Assembly (NCBI GenBank): GCA_026119935.1 | Contig: JALRMH010000008.1 | Location: forward strand, 957,165-1,021,164 | Length of the DNA: 64,000 nucleotides | Reading direction: 5' to 3' | From: Endothia cerciana | Taxonomy: Eukaryota > Ascomycota > Sordariomycetes > Diaporthales > Cryphonectriaceae | Position numbers and translations under genes: made by a program | Part shown: positions 32,866 to 43,568 of the stretch, piece after piece | How positions within the stretch are numbered: the first letter of the stretch is position 1 | Layout of the letters: every line of letters begins with the position of its first letter | Notes under the pieces: generated by a model | What the model saw: only the letters and a program-made list of their open reading frames with translations | What the model was told of the DNA's origin: nothing | Databases searched by the model: none

Positions 32866-35800
32866 ATGCTGGGTCACCTTCGATTCCACAGGCGCGGTCA
32901 CTCCAACCCCTCCTCCCCGGTCCCGGACCAGTTGAGCCCCTTCGACCACGGTGAACACCCCCAGAGCGTTCAGGATATCTCGTCACGTCCCGAGTTCTTA
33001 CCCAGACCCACCAATGCTTCCAATACTCCACCCGTCCACCCTTCGAGCAGTCGCTCGGACCCGGAACCTGCGCCCAACCAGAAGGCCTCAGAGCAGTCCT
33101 TGAAGGACACAAGCTCGCAGCCCGTCCGATCCACTCCGAATGGCATGGACTCCGGCTTCATAGGCGGCCTCGCCCTCCAGAACTACCGCCGTGCGTTCGA
33201 GTCCACACGCCCAGAACAGCCCGAATCTGCTGCTCAGGGCTCGACGGCCCAAGTCGTGGCACGGGCCAAACCTGTACCTCCACCAATAAATACCGACCTG
33301 CCCTCGACACGACCACCCCCGATTCCGATCAAGGAGGTCGGAACTACTGCCTCGCCATCCTCCTTCGTCGCGCCGACAGACCTACAGAACAATGCTGGCG
33401 CTACAGGGAAGAGGCCGGCCGGGACAAAGCTCACCTCCGAGCTCCCCACGCTGGCTAGGTCTCAAACGGCCGCGGAAACGCAGAGGGGCAAGAAGGGGCT
33501 GCCATTTCTGAAGAACCCAATGTCTGGATTGCTGATGCGCCGCAAGGCCTCCCAAAACGCGCCCGACCTACGTCCTCTTCCCCTGCCGCAGAAAGCCACC
33601 GAGTCGACCTATGATCCCCGGATAAGAGGCACACGGGTGCATGATTTCAGCGCGCCGAGGCAACGGGTGATCCCTACGAGGAAACCCACGGTGCCTGGCG
33701 CCGAGGTCTGGACTGGTTGGGATAAGTACCACAATGGACCGCAATCCAACGCCTCGGATCTACCGCTACGGGTAGAGACTACCAAAAGCAGCAGTGCTGC
33801 ATCGGAAGCCACACAAGCCGCAGCGTCGGATGGTGACGACACGCAACAGCCCCTTGAGCGTGCCGAGGCGCCCTCTCAAAAGCCGGCACAGGCGAGCAAG
33901 AGGATATCTCTGGAGGACAAACCCCTCCCAGTGAAGCCACCAGGACCAAAGGATGTCGCTGAATCGACCCGTTCCGTGTCTACCAAGTCACGGCCCATTT
34001 CGGTAGCCTCGTCCATGCAGAGGACAAATCTCTCGACCAGAACAGACCGGTCCCGTCACATCTCCCTTTCCGAAGACACCTTGTCCGCGCTGCCTAAACA
34101 TATGAAGAGCACATCCTCGCGCTTCAGCTTCGACATGATAGGAGCTGCCAGGGCCGAGAAACTGCTCGAAGAGAGGCATCGGCAGAGGGAGTTGGAAAGG
34201 AAGGCCAACGGCGATCCGCCTGCCAGAGACTCAAGATTTGACGACTTCGACGAAGACACCTTTGACTATGATGCTGCAATGGATGATAGTGGGCTGGAAG
34301 AGGCGATCCCGGGCGTGAATGCTGATTACGAAGACCATTACTACGAGGAGGACATCCCAATGGTTGGCGGCGACGATATCATAGACGAGGAGGATGATCC
34401 CGATAATGATCAGGAGAACTTCGCCGGCTTCGTGTTCTCGAGATCGAATCCACAGTCATCCCTGGTAAGCCCAGCGACACCAGGTATGGTCATCACGCCA
34501 CGAGACGCAAGTGGGAGGCCCATAGGGCACGCAATCACCACCGATAGAACACTAGACTTGTTATCTGTCCCATCACCACTGCCAATGGAAGACAATATCA
34601 ACAAAAAGCACCAGGAAGACGCCCAGCTTGCTGGTCTCGGTATCCAGGGCTTCAAAGCTCCAGAAAACACGCAATACGATCCCACAGTCTTCCAAGAGAG
34701 ACGGAACATGCCCACCGACGATGGTTCAGGATCAGTACATACGCAAGACAAAGGCATATACTATGACGCTGGCCTACTAGAAGAATTGCAGATGGAGGCA
34801 GACGAGATCCAGAAACCCGATTTTGATGAGTCCATCTTCGACGACGACGATACAGACGGTTTCGGCCGACCAATCCCAGGTGTCTTTGCCCAGAATCTTG
34901 CCATGAGAGAAGAGGAACAAAAGAAGCGAGAGTCGGACATGACATCTCATTCAGAGGCATCATCATCAACAGCGCATACGTCGGTCAGCATGGGCATGCA
35001 GGCCGTGCCGCCGGCGGACAAGGACGTAGAAGCCTCGAAGAGGCAATCGCCAGTGCCCACCTCTGCACCCCGAGAGCAGGAGCACACAGCCGCTGCGTAC
35101 CAGAAAGCCCTCGCTGATGCCGCACACAAAGCTGCCGCTACTGGCTGGAAATCACGGTGGGATGATGGTTCTGAATCGCCTACACCGCTAGGAGATCCCG
35201 ATGTGTTGATCACATCGCCAACAACCGGTTCTCAGCCGAGTAGTGCCGGCTTTCAGGGCGACAACTCTTTCCAGGCGGATGAGTATGAGGATGACGGATT
35301 TGGGGGTGGGTTCGATGATGAGTTCGATGATGATCTCCTCGATGAGGCTTTCATAGCAGAGGCGAACGCCGAGGCCTTGGCCTACGATTCTGAAGGCTTC
35401 TATGGCGACGAATTCGGCTTCTACTCGGCACCGGTCCCAGCCCGCAATGGCTCCCATGGGTCCTCGGCCCCTAGCAGCGCATCGTCGCATGGCAATGAGA
35501 GCCAATATGGAGGATACTTTGGGCCCTCTGGCGCGATAGGTCGCAGCGCCAGCGGCCGTGTGCTTCGCGAGCCGAATCTCACACCCATCACCGAGCGCTC
35601 CGAATACTCCAACCGCAACTCGATGATGTCCATGGTCTTACCTAGCGCGACTCTGTCAGACCTCCGCAATTCGATGGTAAGCCCCAACCTCGTGCACATG
35701 GCGCCAGGCGTCGACGACAGTGAAGCATTCTCCCTCAGCGGCCTGCAGCGCCTTCGCGGCAAGACTTTTGGCGGCAGTCAGATCAGCCTAAGCTCCTCTC

Positions 35801-36789
35801 GTGACGGCAGTCCGCGATCGGAACGTGCGCCACTGCACGAGCGATTCGAGGGCGCATCAAGTCCCGCACCATGGGAGCTTGTGAGGCCCCAGTCTCACGT
35901 GGGCACCGCCAGCGGGCCGCAGCCCCATGAGAGGAAAAATTCGGCTTACTCGGCCTGGAGTAATTCTGATGCTGCCAGTGCTGCGGGGAGCCCGACCCTG
36001 ACCGTGACTGGCTTGCCTCTGCCGAACAATAGCATTCCGCCTCAGCCACTATTCTCGCCACCGCCGCCACCGGTCCCACAGCCTTCACCCGGACCGCAAT
36101 GTCCACCTGTTTTCGAGGATGAGGCTGAAGAGGTGCCGAGTCCGGGGAGGACACTGAAGGGTACACCCATCGACGGCGAGATGGAGCCTAGCGCTGTGAT
36201 GGCGCTGACGGACGACAGTCTCACAGCAGTGAATGATGCCAACTCGCTCAGTGCGGAATTGGGTGACTTCGTGCTAGGAGAGTATGGCCAAACGGGAGCG
36301 AATGCGGATGGAAATACCCTGCACAATATGATGGCGGCTAAAGACGATTATATGTTTGGCAGCACTCCTTCTGCACCCACGGTAACATCGGCGAAATATG
36401 GTGCCGCTAAGCTTGGGACCACCACGGATTCATCGACCAAGGCCGCGAGCGCCGTCATGGTAACGGAAGTCGATTATTCTGGGCCCCAGAATGTCCACAT
36501 AAACAATGCCGCATTCAAACCCAATGCAACGGTCGTCCCTATCGACAAAGATGTCTCCATCTACTCAATACCGCCCTCGTCCTCACCGCTAGATGATCCG
36601 TCCACACCGTTCCGGGACGCAAGGGCATCCTCTCCCGGGCGAAACGTTCAACAGCGTTCATCCGTGCCTGCTATGGATGACCGCTCCACTTTCCTCCGCA
36701 ACACTCGGATCCCGCGCAGTATCTTTGCTGTGAGGGAGGGGGAGGACGACAAGGCTGCTGCTCTGAATCAGAGCGCTCTGGTGGGTTAG
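32866..36789 (+). CDS. large acidic disordered protein
   Basis: This is a single-exon gene of 1307 residues starting MLGHLRFHRRGHSNP. The open frame extends 171 codons upstream, but without ATG. No catalytic domain is visible. The N-terminal third is Ser/Pro-rich. A central helical segment (IGAARAEKLLEERHRQRELE, about residue 428) precedes an acidic stretch with EDHYYEEDIPMVGGDDIIDE. A second acidic patch near 808-845 reads GGGFDDEFDDDLLDEAFIAE, followed by NAEALAYDSEGFYGDEFGFY. A proline run (FSPPPPPVPQPSPGP) lies near residue 1070. Many S/T-P sites suggest regulation by phosphorylation. It resembles large conserved fungal proteins without assigned function; I cannot name it. A scaffold or trafficking role would be guesswork. 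Confidence 0.82.
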   Translation: MLGHLRFHRRGHSNPSSPVPDQLSPFDHGEHPQSVQDISSRPEFLPRPTNASNTPPVHPSSSRSDPEPAPNQKASEQSLKDTSSQPVRSTPNGMDSGFIGGLALQNYRRAFESTRPEQPESAAQGSTAQVVARAKPVPPPINTDLPSTRPPPIPIKEVGTTASPSSFVAPTDLQNNAGATGKRPAGTKLTSELPTLARSQTAAETQRGKKGLPFLKNPMSGLLMRRKASQNAPDLRPLPLPQKATESTYDPRIRGTRVHDFSAPRQRVIPTRKPTVPGAEVWTGWDKYHNGPQSNASDLPLRVETTKSSSAASEATQAAASDGDDTQQPLERAEAPSQKPAQASKRISLEDKPLPVKPPGPKDVAESTRSVSTKSRPISVASSMQRTNLSTRTDRSRHISLSEDTLSALPKHMKSTSSRFSFDMIGAARAEKLLEERHRQRELERKANGDPPARDSRFDDFDEDTFDYDAAMDDSGLEEAIPGVNADYEDHYYEEDIPMVGGDDIIDEEDDPDNDQENFAGFVFSRSNPQSSLVSPATPGMVITPRDASGRPIGHAITTDRTLDLLSVPSPLPMEDNINKKHQEDAQLAGLGIQGFKAPENTQYDPTVFQERRNMPTDDGSGSVHTQDKGIYYDAGLLEELQMEADEIQKPDFDESIFDDDDTDGFGRPIPGVFAQNLAMREEEQKKRESDMTSHSEASSSTAHTSVSMGMQAVPPADKDVEASKRQSPVPTSAPREQEHTAAAYQKALADAAHKAAATGWKSRWDDGSESPTPLGDPDVLITSPTTGSQPSSAGFQGDNSFQADEYEDDGFGGGFDDEFDDDLLDEAFIAEANAEALAYDSEGFYGDEFGFYSAPVPARNGSHGSSAPSSASSHGNESQYGGYFGPSGAIGRSASGRVLREPNLTPITERSEYSNRNSMMSMVLPSATLSDLRNSMVSPNLVHMAPGVDDSEAFSLSGLQRLRGKTFGGSQISLSSSRDGSPRSERAPLHERFEGASSPAPWELVRPQSHVGTASGPQPHERKNSAYSAWSNSDAASAAGSPTLTVTGLPLPNNSIPPQPLFSPPPPPVPQPSPGPQCPPVFEDEAEEVPSPGRTLKGTPIDGEMEPSAVMALTDDSLTAVNDANSLSAELGDFVLGEYGQTGANADGNTLHNMMAAKDDYMFGSTPSAPTVTSAKYGAAKLGTTTDSSTKAASAVMVTEVDYSGPQNVHINNAAFKPNATVVPIDKDVSIYSIPPSSSPLDDPSTPFRDARASSPGRNVQQRSSVPAMDDRSTFLRNTRIPRSIFAVREGEDDKAAALNQSALVG

Positions 36790-39700
36790 AAAAGGATAAT
36801 TGATTCTCGTCTCTCCAGTTTGCGAACTATGGCGGTCGGGGTACGGTTCTACGCATGTCTTCAACAAATTGGAATGGTTAGTGCGCCGTGATCAGCGTAG
36901 CATTCGAGAGTGGGACAAACGTGATACACACACATAACTACCCGCGTTGTCTTAGGGGTGGGTTTCTCTCAAAAACAAATGAGGCATTTATTAGCCATCG
37001 CGCAGGCGAAGTATTGGATACGATACCATATCATATTATCTATAATGGGAGGCGACTGCAAATAGGCACAATCAGAAAGCAGACACAAATCCATCGCAAT
37101 GAGCGTCTATGCCTTGGTACACATGCTAAATAACCAGGTTACAATCCGCTCATGGAAACGCACCTCTCGTTCCAAAAGCTTTCTGCCGCACTGCAGCTAG
37201 TATAACACGACGGAGGCTTTTGGGGGGGAGGGGGGGGCAGGGCAGACCAACAACAGGTCTGACGGTCACTGGGCCGAAAAGTGCCTGCTCCAAACCCAGC
37301 GTCACGGGAGAAGAGCAGTCCCAGCAGACAGCACACGGCGCAAACACTGTATTGCTGGCCCGAAGAAGAGGAGCATGGGCGGCATTTAGAACCAAGAGCT
37401 GGGGTCGGACAATGACGTGAGTTGCGGCAGGATGCCGTCCTCGGCTGTCACACGGCCTCGACCGGCGCCGCAAAAACCTGGCCTCAGTGTTGACAGAGCG
37501 AGACAGCTGACCGCCGGGACGCGGTGTGAAATGGAACCGCATGGGCGATATCATCGCGATCCGCACTGTCGCGTCCCCCGCCCGTCTCCACTGCTAGGGC
37601 TGGATGGATGGACCACGATCACCGCGGTCCGTCAGAAGTTCGGCTCCTCGTTTGGCGCGCCGGCGGTGAACGAGGGGACAGCAAACAGTCATCTCCGCTG
37701 ACTCGCGGGCGGCAGTGGGCCCCCCCCCTCCCCATGCGTGCGGTCAAGGAAGTGATGGAGACGGCTGCCGAGATGTGATCGGGCGATCCAGGGCGGCCCG
37801 GAAGGCAGCGGGATCCCGGACGGTGGCACGGTGGGCCCCGACAGGGACAAGAGGCGTGCGGTGACCACCGAAGCGCCGAGTCGGTATTTTCGGTGGGATA
37901 TGCAGGTGCCTGGCAGACAGACCGGAATTGACCTTCATTTTTAGACCGGTGGGAGTGAAGAATGCATGAGCGATCATGACGCCATGCTGTGTTCACCCAG
38001 AATGGTCCCGCAGACCGCCAAAATGCTCGGGTCGACGGGCTTGAGCAGTGCAGCAGCGGGCGGCAGCAGGAGTCAGCACGAAGTGTGCACTGCAATCAGT
38101 CCTCACCTGGGGCCAAGCAGCCTGACTGCCCAAAGCTGCCCCAGCGCTGAGCCGCAAGATGACGGACACGGCACCCAGCGTGATGGGATTCTGTTGGCCT
38201 CTGGGTTTCCCCCATCTATGCATAACGATGCTCGTAATGATCACGGAGCCGCACTCACCCTCGGTGTAGCCTAGACCGTTCTTTCTTTTTGCCTTCTCCC
38301 TTCCAAGGATGCTGCCCTTGGCGGATGGCGCCAGGCTGAACCTCCAAGGGTACACCAAGCCAGATGTGGTGCCAGAGGAGCTGCGCTAGTGAGGATGACA
38401 CCGGTGGCCGTGTGGGAAGTCGGTAGCCATTCAGGCCTGGCAGGGCGTCGCCTCACTTTTTTCGGACCTGGGGGCCGTTGGCCAATCAGTCTGGGGTGCA
38501 GCGAACTGGTTGCAGCGTTGAAGCTGCAGCTGCAGCTGCAGCACGCAAGCCTCTGCGCCCGATAGAGGGCTCGGCTGGGTGGGTGTGGGTGTCTTGGGGG
38601 GGAGGGTGTAGAGGGGGATGTGGTCTGGCGTCAGGGAGCGGCTTGGGTCCCCGGGGGGCCTGCGTGGGGGGGGGGGGGTGTGCTTTGGCCCTGGGTCCTC
38701 ACGTTTTCTGCCGGCTCTGTTCCCCGTCGTCTGAGGAACGACAGGGAAGATGTTTGGACCGATCTCTGTGGAGGCATGATCAGTGATGGAACAAACCGCC
38801 TGGGATGTCCTCATGGTGAGGGAAACTCATTCGACGGGGAAATGAGGTGAGTGAGGTCACTAGCCGTTGGGCCGTAAGTAAGAGACCCGCTCGTGTTATG
38901 TAAGCATTGGGCTGCGAGGGTCTTCGCTTTGTCAGGCAGAGACAAGGCATCATCACGCAGCCGATTCGGTACACTCTCTCCTCCCACGTCGTTCCTCGTC
39001 CCTCGTCGTCACACTCTGTACGTCCGTACTCTTCCTTTCCCTCCCTCCCCCCAACCCCAAACCGCCTTTGGCCTGCTGCAGCCACCAGCAAGCAATCCAA
39101 TCAATTTTCCGACGTCCCTGCGAATCGCGATCGCTTCTCCACCGCGCAATCTCAATTTGCCCGATCTCAGAAATGCACATTCCGGGTCCCCACTTGTTTT
39201 TTCCACTTGGGCTGTTTCGGCCATGGCTGCCACCCCAGATCTGCTTCTGCGCTTGCCAACGCATCAGTACAGACTCTCATGCTGGCTGCTGACGACCCAA
39301 GACGGGGGGGGGGGGGCCCTCTGCCATCACACGACCCTCATCTTGCCTCCAGCGACTCGTCGTCATGGTACCCCCCCCCCCCCCGCCCTCCATCACCACC
39401 ACTGAGTTGGCAGGTATCCTCCTCGGGTTCCCGCTGCGCCCTCGACGGCAGGGAGTGCCGCTATACAGGCCAGAGCAAACCTGGGATGAAGCTCATCTAA
39501 CAGGCATTGCCAGAGTGCCCCGGGTCCTAAATCGAAGCGGGACGGTCTCAGTGCGCTCGGGCACGCCAGGACACGCTCGCATGCCGCTAGGGGCCGTTGC
39601 CTATCGCTCTCTAGCAACGCCGCACGCTGCCTGGTGTGCCGTAGTAGTGCCCGCCGTAGCTGCTGGTCCGCCTGCCTGGGTTGGGCAAGTTGCCAAATCC

Positions 39701-41103
39701 CCACCGTCCGGGCATGGCTTTACTATGTACGGCCCAACTGCGAGACAAAGAACAGCATGGTAGCATGGACAAGGCACGGTCGGGCAGAGCCGGGCAACAC
39801 TAGCTGACGAGCCCCCTCTCAAGAGCTGTCAGACCCGCGGCAAGGGCCAGCTAGTCAGAGCTTGGCGCTTGACCGTCCGGCTAGGGACACTCTGCGGCGT
39901 ACGGCCGCCGAGTGCAGCTCCGAGAGGTCGCCTACTGGCTTGGACGTATCGCAGGTGCAGCACCTTCAGAAACCGTGCGAAAGCCATCTCGAGCCATAGG
40001 CCACTCGACCCCAACGGCCAAGACCCCATGTCCTGGCCGCCCGTGCAATGGATTGCTGGGGAGGGTGGAAGCGCCCATCCACCCAGGGAGACGGTCCTCG
40101 AAAGATGGCGTCCTTGTGGCGCCTGAAACGGGCCAAGTCACCATCGCGATGGCTTGGTCATCCTGCAGAGCTGCCACCATCAGTGACGTGTCTCTCGGAC
40201 CAAGGCAGTGTCGCACCCAGACCGACCGGCGAGGCTCAAAGTCTCCGGGCGCTCTCGGTCGTGTCGTGAGGCCGCTGGGCACCGCACCAGACACCTCTGC
40301 ATCCCCCTCTTGGTAGATTGGCATGCACACAGTGAGGGTGTGCCGACGATGAGGACATGCAGCTTTGCAGTCTGCAGTCCCCATCCGATATGGCAATCCT
40401 GGTGGCCTCCATCACACCTGTTCCCGCCGCCGCACCTGCACATCCAGTGCCAGCTGGGGCGCTACGGCCGCCAGGGTCGCAGTCGAGATGACTGGGTGGC
40501 ATCAGCACTGGGTAACACAACACCCCCCCTCCATCACCGGGACAGTGGAGCGACGCCCTCCCTAGTCCCCCGGACTCCCACACCACCCTCCCCCATGCCG
40601 GGTGGCAGGGTGGGCACGGTGGACCAATCGTCATCAGCCCAGGGATTGCCTGGGTATGCAGCAACTTGGGCGCCGCCTTGGCGGAGCTCTGCGATTGATG
40701 ACAAGCCCACTTTCGGGTTGAGTACGACGACATCCTGGCGATTGTCATTTCTTTAACAATCCGAGCCTGTAGATCGCAAGCCTGGCTTCACATAAGGCCA
40801 AGCTTCCCCGACCGCCTCGACCGCCTCGGATCTCGAACCTTTTCCTCTAGTTGCTTGCTCTAAGATCAGCTCCGACGATCGCTCGACGTCAACCCAACAA
40901 CGCCTGCCCCCTCCTCTCCCACACCCTGCAGTAAGGTCCTCGACTAAGAGGGCTCGACAACTTCCATCCCCAGCCCTAGCACACAACCGTGAGGCTTTCA
41001 TCTCTGCTAGCCGCCAGCCCGTCCTGTGTCGCCTCATCCTACCAACATAAACCCCATACGCGATCAAGCCTATCGCTCTCGGACGCGAACAATAGTCGGC
41101 AGT
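36790..41103. other. large intergenic, homopolymer-rich
   Basis: About 4.3 kb lacks a supported gene. It carries many G/C homopolymers (for example G13 at 38666-38678, G13 at 39304-39316, C14 at 39371-39384) and a (GCTGCA)n-like tract near 38523-38543. The last few hundred bases are pyrimidine-rich and probably form the long 5' leader of the downstream C2H2-like regulator, as is common for fungal transcription factor genes. Overlapping frames on both strands show no domain. Confidence 0.45.
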
Positions 41104-43568
41104 ATGATGAGGCACGACCCGAACGATCAGGGTATGGCGCAAGCTGCTCTCGACGCCCAGGAGGACGCGAGGCTAGCTCAGCGGGAGATGGAACTGGCAC
41201 AGCAGCAGTCAGAAGTGAGACGACAGAGAGAGCAGCTTGCACGGCTCAAGTCTGCCTCCAGTCTCAGTCCAGCCATGGCTTCATCTTCACACGCCAACTT
41301 TCGCATTCCATTTCCGTCCGCTCCGTCGGCGGGACCTGACGGCCGGCATGGCCTGCAGCCTCAGAATGGGGTCCATATGGCTCGCCTCGGGTCTCACCTT
41401 GCTCCGGTAAGCCATGTTCATGAACAGCTTCTCCCGACAGCTCACTGATTCCGGCCCAGACCCAACAGAGCCAGTCTATGGAGCGCATGAAGACATTCCA
41501 TCCCCCACAGCATGCAGTGCCACTTTCAGACACCCGCATGGCACGCTCGAAATCCACCAGCGCTGCTGCAATGTCGGCCTGCCCTTTCACGCCACCGTCA
41601 GGCTCTGTCCCGGCCAAGCCCATGTCGACACCACAAGTCCCGTTGTCCCTGGACGGCCATGCCTATGGAGCAGCACAGCAGCAGCAGTCCGCCAATCACC
41701 AGTTCCTAGCTCAATCAATGCATCATCCCTTGAGCGGACAACAAATGAACACCGGGATGCCTCCCGTCATGGAGGATGGCCCGATGATGAATGACGCCGT
41801 AATAGAGGACCCCGCGATGTACCTACAGAGGCATGGAGCGCTCGACGACGTTCCCAAAAATTATCCTATTGTCCCGCTGTTCGACCAGTCCTTCACCATG
41901 TCGGCCGCCCATCCACCATACCTATCGCATGACCTTTCGCCGATGCAATATGGCTCTGTTGTGCCGGGCCCTGCAAGCAGCGCCGCATCAATGACGAGAT
42001 CCAACAGCTCAGTTACGGGCCCTTTCCAGATGATGAGGGTGGGCTCAGACTCGTCCGTGAGCGACGGTCTATCAAACCTCGGTGACGGAAGCTTCCACGG
42101 CCAGCATTACCCGACCAGTAAGAAGCGTAGCGCTCCTCACGACGAACAGGTTCTCGACGTGTCACCGACCTCAAACTGTGGCGCCTTTGCCAGCCAGCAG
42201 GCCATGTTGAACATGAGCCGATCTGTCTCGATTGATAGTCGACTGTCTATGGGTCATGCACAGCAACCGATCCACATGTCCGAGGCTATGAGCAGGCAAG
42301 CCTCCATGCAACAGGGGCCACCTATGCGGAAGACGAGGACCTCAGACAGCCCGTCGTCAATATCGGCGCCCGGCGGTTTGGAGCCCGATGCCGTAGCTGC
42401 AGACGGCGAGCCAATGCTCCGGACGGAATCTGCCAGCAGCACCAGCAGCAACAAGTCCACGCAGTCACAGCGCGAACGAGCGAAAGACTCGCTCCAGCGT
42501 CAGATCGCTGCCAGCAACAACCAGCTTCTGCTACCAAAGCCAGAGGTGGACAAGAACAACCCGGACGCTGATCTTCAGTCGAGCAGCAAAGCTGATAACG
42601 ACGGCAAGGTCGCTGTGGCCAAGAGCACATACCAGCGGCCAAAGAGGCCCAAGATCTACTGCCAGAAATGCGATGAGCACCCGGACGGGTTCAGGGGAGA
42701 ACACGAGCTCCGTCGTCACGATGATCTGAAGCACGCCGATATGAAAACGGTCTGGGTCTGCGTCGACCCCGGTGCAGACTCAGAGCTGAGGGCCTTCAAC
42801 CCCATCGGCGCGTGTAAGAACTGCAAGGAAGAAAAGGAATACGGCGTCTACTACAATGCAGCGGCCCACCTCCGACGGGCGCACTTCACCAAGAAGACCC
42901 CGAGGGCCAGTCGCAAGAATGGTCACGGGAGTGACGAGGGCCTCGACAGGAAGGGCGGCAGGGGCGGTGGAAACTGGCCGCCGATGGCTGAGCTCAAGAA
43001 CCACTGGATGAAGCAGATCAAGGTCTCGGCAGACAAGGTCATCGACGATGGAGCTTCCACTTCTTCTGGCAAGGAGGGCGCACAGGATCCAGACCCGTTC
43101 GAGGATGCCTTCAACCCCATCATGAGCACACCAACACGCTTCGATGAATCGGTGGCATTTGGTGTGGGGAGCAATGTCAATCTCCAGGTCGATCTCCAAG
43201 TCGACGGCAACGACATGTTCTCAGAGAACTTCAACGACTTCACCAATTATACCGTACAGCCCACCCAGTTAGAGGCCAGCGTGCCGGCCCCAGCTTCGAC
43301 TGGATCAGCCAGCTTCAATTACCCCTTTACGATGACAGCGCCTGCTGGCTTTCCCCAGAATCTGCCAATCGACCTCAATGTTTTCCAGGGCTCCCAGATC
43401 TCTACCGCATCAGCTGTCAGCCTCACACCCTACAATAGCTTTGCCCAAGACTCGCAGTTTGCGACGCAAGAGCCCAGTCAACAGACGGCCATGACATCGA
43501 GCCAACCGAGTCAACAAGTCCCGTTCGGCGATTTCGACTTCAACATGGCCATGGACCCTAGGTGCTGA
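41104..43568 (+). CDS. fungal C2H2-like zinc-finger regulator
   Basis: This is a putative transcription factor of 803 residues. Exons are 41104..41406 and 41460..43568, with a 53-bp intron (GTAAGC to CCCAG, phase 0). An N-terminal coiled segment (EDARLAQREMELAQQQSEV) precedes a long Gln/Met/Ser-rich region. The Cys/His module lies at about 496-615: IYCQKCDEHPDGFRGEHELR and RRHDDLKHAD, then ACKNCKEEKEYGVYYNAAAH with LRRAHF, and further on MAELKNHWMKQI. This arrangement is that of a conserved fungal zinc-finger family that includes proteins annotated as key lime pathogenicity protein in Colletotrichum; that naming is from memory. The C-terminus is an acidic/Gln-rich likely activation region ending DFDFNMAMDPRC. 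The start ATG was preferred because the upstream extension begins only with GTG. Targets are unknown. Confidence 0.85.
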
